Of a stretch of DNA of 64,000 nt, positions 32,933 through 42,429 are shown piece by piece. Each line of letters begins with the position of its first letter. Position 1 is the stretch's first letter. Under the pieces are notes generated by a model that was not told the DNA's origin, made no database searches, and saw only the letters and a list, made by a program, of their open reading frames with translations. Source of the DNA: G963668605 sp963668605 (GTDB lineage Bacteria > Acidobacteriota > Terriglobia > Bryobacterales > Bryobacteraceae); the NCBI GenBank assembly GCA_963668605.1, contig OY764903.1, positions 1,798,001-1,862,000 on the forward strand. The letters are read 5' to 3'. The translations under genes were made by a program, and so were the position numbers.

Positions 32933-35900
32933 ATGCGCAGCCCGTCCATCGCACTTCGTCTTATCGCTTTGCCGTTGATTTCTGGCTTGGTGTTTGCACA
33001 AACACCAGCCGCAACTCTGGTAGGCAGAATCGTGGATGTCACGCGTGCCGCGGTGGGCGATGCCTCTATCCGGGTGCGCGACGTGAATACCAATGAACTC
33101 CGCAGCGCCCGTTCCATGGGCGAAGGCGAGTATACGGTCTCGAGTCTCCCGCCCGGAACGTACGAAGTGACTGTCGAAAAACCCGGGTTCAAACTGGCGC
33201 GCGAGACCAACCTGCAACTCGCGGTGGATCAGACGGCACGTCTCGATATCGTGCTACAGGTGGGCGCCGTGACCGAAAGCGTCGAGGTGCAGGCGTCGGT
33301 TCCATTGCTGAATACAGAGACCTCGTCGCGCGGCGATGTAATCGCTCCGAGCGAGATCGCGGAGATGCCGCTGGATGGCCGCGATTTCAACGATCTCGCG
33401 TTCATGGTTCCGGGCGTGCAGGCAGCTGAGCAGGGTAGTAAGGGCTCGCCGTATGTCGTCAACGGGGCGCGCGCCGACGCGAGCAACGTGACCATCGATG
33501 GATTCAATAACCAGAATCCCCGCGACGCCGGCGCGCAGGCGCGTCCGCCGCTCGAATCGCTGCAGGAGTTCAAGCTGCAGACCTCGGGTTACTCCGCCGA
33601 ATATGGACGGCTGGCCGGCGGCGTAGTTACGATGGCGCTGAAATCGGGCGGCAACCAATTGCACGGCTCGCTCTTTGAATATGTGCGCAACGATAAACTC
33701 GACGCGCGCAATTTTTTTGATGCCGGGAAATCGAAGTTGCGCCGCAACCAATTCGGCGCTTCGGCGTCGGGCCCGCTGGTGATCCCCAAACTTTACGACG
33801 GACACGACCGCACTTTCTTCCTAGCCACTTGGGAAAGCTTTCGCGGCACTGCGGGATCGACCAGCCTGGGTATCGTCCCCACGCTGTTGGAGCGCCAGGG
33901 GAATTTCTCACAATCCTATAACGCCAGTGGGAAGCTGATTCTGATTAAAGATCCGCTGGCCGGCGGCACATGCAGCGCTACTAATAGCAGCGCATGTTTC
34001 CCGGGAAACATCATTCCCGCTGCGCGCTTCCATGCGATCTCGCAACAACTGCTGCAATACTACCCGCTGCCCAATGCAACAGGCCCCAATAACCTCCTCA
34101 CGAACGCGAATGACACGGAGTCCTGGGACAGTCTCCTGTTCAAGGTGGATCAGAAACTAACGGCCAAGGACAACGCCGCAGTGCGCGTGTTGCAGCGCTG
34201 GCAGACGTCCGGAGATCCGTTCTCAGGCAGTTCGCTGGGTACGTTTGGCGCCACTACGGACAACAGCCAGTCGCTCTACGGCTTCTCGGAAACGCACATC
34301 TTCTCTCCCACGCTGATCAACGAATTCCGCATGGGCCTGACACGGACTACCAACGTGCAACTGAGCGATCACGCTGGCGCCAATTGGGCCGCAAAGTATG
34401 GAATTCCCGGGACCACTGACGACCCGAATCTGGCGGGCTTTCCAAAAGTCAGTGTCACCGGCTACGAGACGTTCGGAGACAGCACAACCAATCCCATCCG
34501 CTACGTCGTGAACAATTTCAACTGGAATGATGTGCTCACCTGGAACAAGGGCCGGCATTCGATTCGGATTGGCGGCGACGTGTTGCGCGTGCAGTATTAC
34601 CAGCCGACCAACTCCAACTTCAACGGCACGCTCACGTTCAATGGGAAGAATTCCGGTAACGGCTTCGCGGATTTCCTGCTCGGATTCCTGAGCAGTTCAT
34701 CGCGCAAGATTGGCACCGTGACCAATCACATTTACAGCACGAATTACGGAGCCTTCCTGCAGGACGACTACAAGCTTCATCCCAATTTGACCCTGAATCT
34801 AGGGGTGCGTTATGAAGTTCAGAGCATGCCGTATGAGAAATACGGCCAGATGTCGAATTATGTCCCCGGCATCAATAAAGTGATTCTCTCCAGCGCCATG
34901 ACGGTGCCGAACCTCGATGCCACACTGGCAGGCGCCGGACTCACGGGCATGGTCGGCGTGGCTGCGGATTACGGACTGCCGCGGTCGTTGGTCAACACCA
35001 GTCACGACAATATCGCGCCGCGCGTGGGCTTTGCGTGGCGCCCCTTCGGCAACAACCGGACCGTGGTGCGGAGCGGCTTCGGCATCTTCTACACCGGGAC
35101 GCGGCTGAGCGCAATCCGCACGGATCTCACCGGCGGATTTCCGTTCTCGCTCTCGCAATCCTTCACGGGATCGACCAGTAACCCCAGTCTGCTGACGTTG
35201 TCCAACCCGTTTCCGTCCTCGATCGCCAAGCTCTCCGGCATCACCACAGCGAACGGCTATGAAGTGACGCCGCCCATGCCGTACCTGGAAAGCTGGAATT
35301 TCACTATCGAACGGGACCTGGGGCGCGGTGTAGGCCTCGAAGCCGGTTATTCCGGATCCAAGGGGACGCACCTTGGCCGCAAGTACGACATCAATCAACA
35401 GGTGCGAACGCCCAGTTCGACGACGCGGCCCTACGCGGGTTATGGCGACATCGAGTACTACACCTCCGGGGGGAATTCCAGCTACAATTCCGGAACGTTG
35501 ACCGTGCGTAAGCGCTTCGATCGCGGATTGTTTTTCCGAGCGAATTACACGTTCGGTAAATCTCTCGACACCGCTTCAGGGCTGAACTATGCGGGCGACG
35601 GAGGCTATCAGGGCGCGCAGGATTCGCTCAATCTGAAATCGGAGCGCGGACGTTCCGATTTCGACATTCGCCACGTCTTCAGCATGAACTTCGCGTGGCA
35701 AATCCCGCTGCAAAAGAACTTCCTTGTGCGCGGATGGCAGCTTGCGGGTAGCGGAGCGATTTACAGCCCCCAACCGTATACCCCGCAACTCTCCGGCCCG
35801 TCCAACGACCTTGCGCAGGCCACACGGCCCGACCGCATAGCCAACGGCTCTCTAGCGGATGCCTCGCCGAACAAGTGGTACGACGTGACGGCTTTCCCGA

Positions 35901-36166
35901 TCGTGCCGGACAGTGCGTTCCGCTACGGCAATTCGGGGCGGAATATCCTGGATGGGCCGGGCAGCACGACTATCAATCTGGCACTGTCCAAGGCGTTTCG
36001 ACTCAGCGAGCGTGCCAAGGTGCAATTCCGCTGGGAGACGTTTAATACGACCAATCATGCCAACCTGAGACTGCCGGCAGTCAACCTCGACAAAGCCAAC
36101 GCCAGTACCATCACGAAGGCCAAGGCCGCGCGCGTCATGCAACTTGGACTGAGGGTTCAATTTTGA
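32933..36166 (+). CDS. Oar-like TonB-dependent receptor
   Basis: 1077 residues from the ATG at 32933, preceded by AGGAG. A signal peptide ends at VFAQTP; the regulatory-like domain is ATLVGRIVDVTRAAVGDASI; the plug shows EIAEMPLDGRDFNDLAFMVPGVQ, NVTIDGFNNQNPRDAG and YSAEYGRLAGGVVTMALKSGG. The barrel ends LGLRVQF. This plug is closer to the receptor at 16.8-20 kb (EYGRxxGGVV) than to the receptor just upstream, so two receptor subfamilies stand side by side. The TIM-barrel enzyme gene starts 15 bases after its stop, so receptor and enzymes are probably co-transcribed. Confidence 0.9.
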   Translation: MRSPSIALRLIALPLISGLVFAQTPAATLVGRIVDVTRAAVGDASIRVRDVNTNELRSARSMGEGEYTVSSLPPGTYEVTVEKPGFKLARETNLQLAVDQTARLDIVLQVGAVTESVEVQASVPLLNTETSSRGDVIAPSEIAEMPLDGRDFNDLAFMVPGVQAAEQGSKGSPYVVNGARADASNVTIDGFNNQNPRDAGAQARPPLESLQEFKLQTSGYSAEYGRLAGGVVTMALKSGGNQLHGSLFEYVRNDKLDARNFFDAGKSKLRRNQFGASASGPLVIPKLYDGHDRTFFLATWESFRGTAGSTSLGIVPTLLERQGNFSQSYNASGKLILIKDPLAGGTCSATNSSACFPGNIIPAARFHAISQQLLQYYPLPNATGPNNLLTNANDTESWDSLLFKVDQKLTAKDNAAVRVLQRWQTSGDPFSGSSLGTFGATTDNSQSLYGFSETHIFSPTLINEFRMGLTRTTNVQLSDHAGANWAAKYGIPGTTDDPNLAGFPKVSVTGYETFGDSTTNPIRYVVNNFNWNDVLTWNKGRHSIRIGGDVLRVQYYQPTNSNFNGTLTFNGKNSGNGFADFLLGFLSSSSRKIGTVTNHIYSTNYGAFLQDDYKLHPNLTLNLGVRYEVQSMPYEKYGQMSNYVPGINKVILSSAMTVPNLDATLAGAGLTGMVGVAADYGLPRSLVNTSHDNIAPRVGFAWRPFGNNRTVVRSGFGIFYTGTRLSAIRTDLTGGFPFSLSQSFTGSTSNPSLLTLSNPFPSSIAKLSGITTANGYEVTPPMPYLESWNFTIERDLGRGVGLEAGYSGSKGTHLGRKYDINQQVRTPSSTTRPYAGYGDIEYYTSGGNSSYNSGTLTVRKRFDRGLFFRANYTFGKSLDTASGLNYAGDGGYQGAQDSLNLKSERGRSDFDIRHVFSMNFAWQIPLQKNFLVRGWQLAGSGAIYSPQPYTPQLSGPSNDLAQATRPDRIANGSLADASPNKWYDVTAFPIVPDSAFRYGNSGRNILDGPGSTTINLALSKAFRLSERAKVQFRWETFNTTNHANLRLPAVNLDKANASTITKAKAARVMQLGLRVQF

Positions 36167-36181
36167 GAGGAATCCGTAATC

Positions 36182-37117
36182 ATGCTTGAGGATCAAAACC
36201 GTCGCGATTTCCTGAAGAGCGCCGCACTACTGCCGTTGTGTGCCGCAGCCGCACACGCTAAACCCGTGTTGAAGACCTCGCTCAATGCATACTCGTTCAA
36301 CAAAATGTTGAACGACTCGATCAAAGGGCGCGGTGCGGGCATCACGCTGGTACAGGTGATGGAGTTTGCCGCCAAGCACAAGTTCGAGGGCTTCGATGCG
36401 ACCGGATACTTCTTCCCCGGCTATCCGGCCGTACCGCCGAACGCGTATATCGATGATTTCAAGAAGAGGGCCAGGGACCTCGGCATCGGGATCAGCGGCA
36501 CGGGCGTTCGCAATAACTTTACGACAGCGGACAAAGCCGTCCGCGATGCGGGCGTCAAACACATCAAGGAATATGTGGAAGTTGCGGCACGACTGGGCGC
36601 GCCGGTCATACGCGTTTTTGCGGACACTCAAATGCGCAGCCAGACCTGGGAGACGGTGTCGAACGGAGCCACCAGGGACCAGGTGCAGGATTGGATCAGC
36701 GCTGCCCTGAAAGAATGCGCCGAGCACGGGAAAAAGTACCGCGTCCGCATCGGCGTGCAGAACCATGGCGATTTTCTCAAAACCGGCGCCGACCTGATGC
36801 GCTTGGTCAAAGCTGTGGGCTCGGAATGGTGCGGTCCTATTGTCGACACGGGCTACTTCAAGAGCCGCGATCCTTACGAGGACATTGCACTGGTCGCGCC
36901 ACATGCTGTCAACTGGCAGGTCAAACAGAGCGCGCTCGGAGAAGAGAGCGAAATCCCGACAGACCTGATCCGGTTGATGAAGATCGTGCGTAAGTCCGGT
37001 TACAGCGGATATCTTCCCATCGAGACTCTTTCACCACGCGGGAAAGAGTACGACCCGTTCACGGTAGTACCGGCTTTCCTCAAGCAACTCCAGGAAGCGA
37101 TGGCGAAGACGGCATGA
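36182..37117 (+). CDS. Tat-exported TIM-barrel sugar isomerase/epimerase-like protein
   Basis: 311 residues. A twin-arginine signal (NRRDFLKSAALLPLCAAAAHA) opens the protein. The rest is a xylose-isomerase-like TIM barrel: LKTSLNAYSFNKML, MEFAAKHKFEGFDATGYFFPG, VIRVFADTQ, RVRIGVQNHGDF with the Asn-His metal-site strand, CGPIVDTGYFKS and YLPIETLSP with the last Glu. Relatives isomerise or epimerise sugars, and the CarC/DgpC group cleaves 3-oxo-glycosides. With DUF1080 directly behind it (ATGA overlap) and a Gfo/Idh/MocA enzyme nearby, a role in oxidised-glycoside breakdown is plausible. Substrate unknown. Confidence 0.82.
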   Translation: MLEDQNRRDFLKSAALLPLCAAAAHAKPVLKTSLNAYSFNKMLNDSIKGRGAGITLVQVMEFAAKHKFEGFDATGYFFPGYPAVPPNAYIDDFKKRARDLGIGISGTGVRNNFTTADKAVRDAGVKHIKEYVEVAARLGAPVIRVFADTQMRSQTWETVSNGATRDQVQDWISAALKECAEHGKKYRVRIGVQNHGDFLKTGADLMRLVKAVGSEWCGPIVDTGYFKSRDPYEDIALVAPHAVNWQVKQSALGEESEIPTDLIRLMKIVRKSGYSGYLPIETLSPRGKEYDPFTVVPAFLKQLQEAMAKTA

Positions 37118-38202
37118 AACTCGTCGTGTTTGTTTTCTGCTTATGCGCGCTCGGGGGCGCGGTGTTTTTTGGAGAGGCGCAGGATAGCGCGCCAAAGAAG
37201 GGATCGAAGAAGGGTTCGAAGGGTGGGACGAAGAAGGTCGAGGTGGCCCATCCGTTTTACTGGGCGGCTCCCGACGCGTTGCGCGGCGACTGGCAGGGAT
37301 CGGGCGGCTATGTCGCCCAGGTAATCCGCGCGGACGACAAGGTATTGTCGCTGTCCGACCAACTTCCCCAAGCGGAAGACGCCGGAAAGTATCAGGCGAA
37401 CATCTTCAGAAAGTTCGATCTTCCGAATGACCAGCCGGTTGTTGTATTGCAGGGAGTCCTTTCGGGCAATACGGTTACGTGGAGCGGCGATGGCTGGTCG
37501 GGAACGATTGTTGACGGACATTTCAAGGCCAGTAAAGGCGATCAATCTTTCGACTTACGGCATGTTACTCGCACGCCGCCGACGCTGGGTGCGAAAGCGC
37601 CGGCGGGAGCAACCGTCTTATTCGACGGAACGAACCTGGATTCGTGGGCGAAAATGAAGGAAAAGGATTGGCTGACTGAAGACGGCCCGGCGCGCTGGCA
37701 CATGGCCGCCGGAGGAGCTATGGAGGTCGTTCCGCGCTCCGGCAACCTGATCAGTCGCAAGTCGTTCGGCGACAGCAAAATCCATTTGGAATTCCGCAAT
37801 ATCGGCGGACCTACGAACAGTGGCGTTTACATCCAGGATCGCTACGAGATCAACATCAACGAAGTTTACGGCCGGATCGACGGAAACCCCTGCGCCGGTT
37901 TCGACAACTGCACACCAAAGAGTGCAAATCCGGGTATTCGCTGTTCGCGTCCGCCGCTCGAGTGGCAAACGCTGGATATCGATTTCCACGCACCGCGCTT
38001 CGATGCGAGTGGCAAGAAGATCGCCAACGCACAAGCCACCGTCTTGTTCAACGGCACGCTGCTCTATAACGGTCGTGAACTCGGCCCCGTTACGCTAAAC
38101 GCGGCGCGGTTAGGTGAGGCTCCCACAGGGCCGATCCAGTTGCAGGAGCACGGCATGCCTGTACAATTTCGCAATATCTGGGTGCTGGAAACAAGACAGT
38201 AA
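37114..38202 (+). CDS. DUF1080 (3-keto-disaccharide hydrolase-like) protein, exported
   Basis: 362 residues. The ATG overlaps the previous stop (ATGA). A Sec signal (VFVFCLCALGGAVFFGEAQ) is followed by a Lys-rich linker (KKGSKKGSKGGTKK), an N-terminal domain of about 120 residues, and a concanavalin-like DUF1080 domain from residue 160: GATVLFDGTNLDSWAKM, FGDSKIHLEFRN, NSGVYIQDRYEININ, and IQLQEHGMPVQFRNIWV. Characterised members act on 3-keto-glucosides. The gene follows the TIM-barrel enzyme in one operon and precedes an alginate-lyase-like gene by 15 bases. Enzymatic role inferred from the family. Confidence 0.85.
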   Translation: MKLVVFVFCLCALGGAVFFGEAQDSAPKKGSKKGSKGGTKKVEVAHPFYWAAPDALRGDWQGSGGYVAQVIRADDKVLSLSDQLPQAEDAGKYQANIFRKFDLPNDQPVVVLQGVLSGNTVTWSGDGWSGTIVDGHFKASKGDQSFDLRHVTRTPPTLGAKAPAGATVLFDGTNLDSWAKMKEKDWLTEDGPARWHMAAGGAMEVVPRSGNLISRKSFGDSKIHLEFRNIGGPTNSGVYIQDRYEININEVYGRIDGNPCAGFDNCTPKSANPGIRCSRPPLEWQTLDIDFHAPRFDASGKKIANAQATVLFNGTLLYNGRELGPVTLNAARLGEAPTGPIQLQEHGMPVQFRNIWVLETRQ

Positions 38203-38217
38203 GGACTATCTCACATT

Positions 38218-39465
38218 ATGGCGATGCGTTCATTCTTCTTTCTCCTCATCCTCGCTTTCTCCGTTGCCGGAGCGAAGAAAGCGACAGATGACACGAGCAA
38301 TCCAGCCTATGCCTCGACACCGGTGGTAACTACAGCCAATACGAGCGGGAAGCCCGCGAAGCCGGCTGGGTTCATTCATCCGGGCGTTCTGCTCAATCGC
38401 GCGCAGTTGGATGAAATCAAGAAACGCGTCGCCGCCGGCACTGAACCACAGAAATCGGCGTTTGAAAAATTGAAGGCCAGTCCATTGGGTGCGCTCGATT
38501 ACACTCCGCATCCGCGCGAGACGGTGGAATGCGGATCAAGGTCCAATCCCGATTTAGGGTGCAAGGCGGAACAAGCCGACAGCGAAGCCGCCTACGCCCA
38601 GGCGCTGCTTTGGTACATTAGCGGAAACGTAGTCTACGCAAAAAACGCGATCAGGATCATGAATGCGTGGTCCGGCACCCTGAAGGGCGGCCACACGAAC
38701 GCGAATGGGCCGGTGCAGGCCTCATGGACCGGCGACGTCTGGCCGCGCGCCGCGGAGATCATCCGCTATCTCTACAAGGGCTGGCCGGACGGCGAGATTG
38801 CCAGGTTCCAAAATATGTTGACGACGCAGTATCTGCCATCGCTGATCCATGGCACGTGCGAAAACGGCAATAAGGAACTCACGATGAGTGAGGCACTCAT
38901 CAACATCGGTGTGTTCAACGACAACAGGGCGGCCTTCGAGCACGGCATCAAGATGTGGCGCGGGCGGGCGCCTGCTTACATCTACCTGAAATCCGACGGG
39001 CCGAAGCCGGTCGAGCCTCCCGGTTGCGGCCCCGCGCTTTGGGGCAACAAAGGTTTCACTCCCGAATTCGTAGAAGGACTCTTGCAGGAAACCGCCCGCG
39101 ATTCCGGCCATGCCAACCTCGCGCTTTCCGCCATGGTGGACGCCGCCGAGACGGCGCGCCAGCAGGGCGTCGATTTGTATGCCGAGCAAGGCGAGCGCAT
39201 CATGGCGGCGCTGGAATACCAGGCGCAATACCTGCCGCCGAATAGCGCTAAGCCCCCGGAGAACCTGGAATTCAATGTCCATCCCACATGGGAGATCGCC
39301 TACAATCACTTCCACGACCGGCTCGGAAAAAGCTTACCGAAGATGGCAGCAGTGCTACCCGGAATTCGGCCCACGGGTGTCAATCACCACATGAATTGGG
39401 AGACTCTGACCCATGCAGGTATGGGCTCAATTGGACTTCCTCCAGTGAAGAAACAGGCGCGTTAG
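38218..39465 (+). CDS. Alginate-lyase-like exported protein
   Basis: 415 residues with a signal peptide (FFFLLILAFSVAGA). After HPGVLLNRAQLDEIKKRV comes an alpha/alpha-toroid region characteristic of the alginate lyase family (PF05426): EAAYAQALLWYISGNVVYAKNAIRIMNAWSGTL, SWTGDVWPRAAEIIRYLYKGW, NGNKELTMSEALINIGVFNDNRAAF. The conserved Asn-Gly-Asn-Lys-Glu and the HPTWEIAYNHFHDRLG stretch hold likely active-site residues. It would cleave uronic-acid chains by beta-elimination; the actual polymer is not known. It is the last plus-strand gene of the run and converges with the sulfatase. Confidence 0.75.
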   Translation: MAMRSFFFLLILAFSVAGAKKATDDTSNPAYASTPVVTTANTSGKPAKPAGFIHPGVLLNRAQLDEIKKRVAAGTEPQKSAFEKLKASPLGALDYTPHPRETVECGSRSNPDLGCKAEQADSEAAYAQALLWYISGNVVYAKNAIRIMNAWSGTLKGGHTNANGPVQASWTGDVWPRAAEIIRYLYKGWPDGEIARFQNMLTTQYLPSLIHGTCENGNKELTMSEALINIGVFNDNRAAFEHGIKMWRGRAPAYIYLKSDGPKPVEPPGCGPALWGNKGFTPEFVEGLLQETARDSGHANLALSAMVDAAETARQQGVDLYAEQGERIMAALEYQAQYLPPNSAKPPENLEFNVHPTWEIAYNHFHDRLGKSLPKMAAVLPGIRPTGVNHHMNWETLTHAGMGSIGLPPVKKQAR

Positions 39466-39478
39466 CGCTCACTACTAC

Positions 39479-41041
39479 TCAAGCTCCGCGGCTGCGGCCC
39501 TGCTTCCGATATTGGTCGAGCAGTCGCGCCAGGCGTTCGACGACGTCAGGATGCTCGTCATAGACGTTGCGCGTTTCGCGCGGGTCGAGCACGATGTTGT
39601 AGAGTTGGCCCTTGGGTCCGCCCGCCTTGGGCTCGATCGTGCGCGGCGTTGAGAAGCCGCCCGAGCCACGCCGTTCGATCAGCTTCCACTCGCCCGCGCG
39701 AATAGCGAACTCGCCGCGAAGGGAGTGATAGATGATATCCTTGCGCACCGCTCCGGCCCGTTCGGGATCGCTCAGCAGCGGAAGCATGCTGAAACTGTCC
39801 TCGGCGGCATCCACAGGCAGAGGGACACCGCAGATTTCCGCACAGGTCGCAATGACGTCCGTGAGACAGACCGATTGGCCACAGACCGTAGCGCTCTTGG
39901 CTCGCCCCGGCCAGCGCACAATAAACGGCACGCGGTGGCCGCCTTCCCAGAGGTCCGCTTTGGTCCCGCGCCAATCGCCGTTGCTGCGATGCCCGAAATC
40001 TTTCTCATACTGGCCACGCGGTGTGATCTTGCCGAACTTAACGTCGTCGGCTTCCTTGAAGTCCCACCAGTGCCAGAGTCCGCCGTTGTCGCTCGTAAAG
40101 ATCACCAGCGTGTTCTCCGCAAGTCCTCGCTTGTCGAGCGCATCGAACACCGTACCCACCGACGCGTCCATTTCCGCGACGAAGTCGCCGTACAACCCGG
40201 CGCGGCTGCGTCCGATGTACTCTTTGTTCGGAACCACGGGCAGGTGCGGCGCGGGCAGCGGCAAGTAGAGAAAGAACGGCTGCCGCGCCGTTTGTCTGGC
40301 GATAAACTCCGCCGCCTTCTTCGTGCAGGCCGGCAGGACATCATGCAGGTCAAAGCCCTTGGTAGTGACTCCAGGCACCTGATTGAGAAACAGCGACCGG
40401 CTATCCGCGGACGGTACGTCCGGAACGCCCACTGTCCGCTTGTTCTCGATGAAGCAGTAAGGCGACATGTCTAGCGACGCCGAAATTCCGAAGTAATAGT
40501 CGAAGCCGGCGTCGTTGGGGCCCACGCCAACCGGTTTGGTGTAATCGATATCGCGCCCGTCGCGGAATCCGCCGGCGGAGGATCCGCGGGCTGCGACCGG
40601 CTTGCCGTCCTTGCCGGTCCATTGCATTCCCAGGTGCCATTTGCCGACGCACGCTGTCGCGTAGCCCTGCCGCTTCAGCATAGACGCGATCGTCATTCGG
40701 CCCGCCTCGATCAGCGGCGGATCGATCCCATCGAGCACGCCTTCCTTCAGGCTGGTACGCCAGCAATAGCGGCCAGTCAACAAACCATAGCGCGTCGGCG
40801 TGCAGACGGCCGAAGGCGTGTGCGCGTCGGTGAAGCGGACGCCCTGAGTGGCCATGCGGTCGAGATTCGGCGTCGGGATGCGCGACTCGCGGTTGTAGCA
40901 CGCAAGGTCGCCATAGCCCAAATCGTCAGCAAGAATCACGATGACATTGGGACGCGGCGCGGCAGCCCGCAAGGCGCTAACGCCCGCCAGCCATGCACCG
41001 GCCTGTCTCAGAAAACTGCGCCTACTCGACTGTGAATTCAT
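39479..41041 (-). CDS. Tat-exported sulfatase (Cys-type)
   Basis: 520 residues from the ATG at 41041; longer in-frame starts lack a signal, whereas this one begins with a twin-arginine peptide (SRRSFLRQAGAWLAGVSALRAAA). The calcium-site strand NVIVILADDLGYGDLACYN follows. The activation motif CTPTR is at 80-84 (SAVCTPTRYGLLTGRY), so Cys80 should be converted to formylglycine; no formylglycine-generating enzyme is in the window. Metal residues also appear in TLVIFTSDNGG. Family: type I sulfatase, arylsulfatase-like. In this context it probably desulfates a polysaccharide. It is divergent from the dehydrogenase gene, 97 bases away. Confidence 0.9.
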   Translation of the reverse strand: MNSQSSRRSFLRQAGAWLAGVSALRAAAPRPNVIVILADDLGYGDLACYNRESRIPTPNLDRMATQGVRFTDAHTPSAVCTPTRYGLLTGRYCWRTSLKEGVLDGIDPPLIEAGRMTIASMLKRQGYATACVGKWHLGMQWTGKDGKPVAARGSSAGGFRDGRDIDYTKPVGVGPNDAGFDYYFGISASLDMSPYCFIENKRTVGVPDVPSADSRSLFLNQVPGVTTKGFDLHDVLPACTKKAAEFIARQTARQPFFLYLPLPAPHLPVVPNKEYIGRSRAGLYGDFVAEMDASVGTVFDALDKRGLAENTLVIFTSDNGGLWHWWDFKEADDVKFGKITPRGQYEKDFGHRSNGDWRGTKADLWEGGHRVPFIVRWPGRAKSATVCGQSVCLTDVIATCAEICGVPLPVDAAEDSFSMLPLLSDPERAGAVRKDIIYHSLRGEFAIRAGEWKLIERRGSGGFSTPRTIEPKAGGPKGQLYNIVLDPRETRNVYDEHPDVVERLARLLDQYRKQGRSRGA

Positions 41042-41138
41042 AGTCCCCCGATTCGCTTTCGACAACCGTGATACCGTCTTCGCGGCCAGGCAGTTTAAGA
41101 GCCGCCAGGAGTATGATGGTTGCCGTAAAGGATACTCC

Positions 41139-42296
41139 ATGCCCGAAGATAACAGTACTTATTCTAGACGCAACCTGCTTCGCGGCGGCGCTGCTGTTGG
41201 ATCTTTTTTGATCGTACCTCCGGAAACCGTGCGCGGCTCCCAGGCGAATTCCAAAATCTCTGTCGGCTTGATCGGATCGGGCAACCGTGGATCATACGAT
41301 GCGGCCATCGTTCATGCCGACCCCCGCGCTCGCATTACCGCGCTTTGCGATCTGTTCGACGATCAGATCGAGAAGGCGATCGCCCGCATCAAGGTCGATA
41401 AACCTGCGATCTACAAGGATTTTGAGAAGCTGCTAGCCTCCGATCTCGACGCAGTATTCATCGCCAGCCCGGTCTTCGAACACCCGCGCATGTTGGAAGC
41501 CGCCGTACAATCGCGCAAGCACATTTATTGTGAGAAGCCGGCCGGCGCGGATGCCGAGGGCTGCCGCCGTGTGATCGCGGCCGGCAAACGCGCGGACCCG
41601 AAGAAAAACCTCACGTTCGGTTTTCAACAACGCTACGGCCCGGTCTACATCGAAGCCTACAAGGCGCTCCAGAACGGCGATATCGGTGAGCTTTCGATGG
41701 CCGGAGGATACTGGCTGGGCGGCGGACTGCTCAGCGCCAAGCCCGCCGCCCAGCGCCCCTCCGATCCCGATCCGAGACTCAACCGGATTCGGAACTGGTA
41801 CAGCTACAAGGACCTCTGCGGCGATTTCATCGTCGAGCAGGATTGCCACACCTTCGATGATCTGCACTGGTTCCTGGGCTCGCTGCCCATCCGTGTGAAC
41901 GGCTATGGCGGCACGAAACTGCGAAAGGACCGCGAGACGCTCGATCACGTTTACCTGACCTACGAGTTCCCGAATGGGTTGCATGTCGCATTTCAGGCAG
42001 CCCAGATCACGCCTCCGGGTCTTGGAAAAGTCGGCGAAGAGTACGCTGGCAGTAAAGGCGCCATCACGACGTCACGCAAGAAGTCGCTGATCTACCGCGG
42101 CGCGAAAGCCCAGACGATTGAGGCCAAGCGCGACATCACAATCGACTCGATCGAAGCGTTTCTTGAGCGCATTTTGAGCGGCAAGGTCGAGAACGTGGCC
42201 GAGCGCTCGGCACAAAGCACGCTTATCGCAATCCTTGGGCGCACAGCGGTTTATACCGGACGCGAAGCGACATGGAAAGGCGAGTTCGGCGGCTGA
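41139..42296 (+). CDS. Tat-exported Gfo/Idh/MocA-family oxidoreductase
   Basis: 385 residues from the ATG at 41139, with GGA seven bases upstream; upstream in-frame codons belong to the divergent gene's side. The twin-arginine signal is YSRRNLLRGGAAVGSFLIV. The Rossmann NAD(P) motif is VGLIGSGNRGSYDAAIVHAD, and the active-site Glu-Lys-Pro appears as HIYCEKPAGADAEG at about residue 130. The second domain has NWYSYKDLCGDFIVEQDCHTFDDLHWFLG. Exported relatives such as glucose-fructose oxidoreductase carry bound cofactor through Tat. In 3-keto-glycoside pathways this family oxidises the C3 hydroxyl, which would feed the DUF1080 and TIM-barrel enzymes nearby. Confidence 0.88.
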   Translation: MPEDNSTYSRRNLLRGGAAVGSFLIVPPETVRGSQANSKISVGLIGSGNRGSYDAAIVHADPRARITALCDLFDDQIEKAIARIKVDKPAIYKDFEKLLASDLDAVFIASPVFEHPRMLEAAVQSRKHIYCEKPAGADAEGCRRVIAAGKRADPKKNLTFGFQQRYGPVYIEAYKALQNGDIGELSMAGGYWLGGGLLSAKPAAQRPSDPDPRLNRIRNWYSYKDLCGDFIVEQDCHTFDDLHWFLGSLPIRVNGYGGTKLRKDRETLDHVYLTYEFPNGLHVAFQAAQITPPGLGKVGEEYAGSKGAITTSRKKSLIYRGAKAQTIEAKRDITIDSIEAFLERILSGKVENVAERSAQSTLIAILGRTAVYTGREATWKGEFGG

Positions 42297-42362
42297 GCGG
42301 GAGCGGAACGCGAAAATGTGTTCCTTCACGGGGTAGCTTGTCAAGCTGCGCGCCGCGTGGCG

Positions 42363-42413
42363 ACCGGCGCTCCGGGCGGGTTGCCAACCCGCCGCAGAAT
42401 TCCATCCTGCCCC
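42363..42413 (-). repeat. Dispersed palindromic repeat, copy A
   Basis: About 50 bases that recur inverted at 46895-46944 with a single difference. The core GGCGGGTTGCCAACCCGCC is a near-perfect palindrome. It lies between the dehydrogenase stop and the propeller gene's stop, the sort of intergenic site where REP-like repeats collect. Confidence 0.75.
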
Positions 42414-42429
42414 ACGACGTGCCCTCGCG

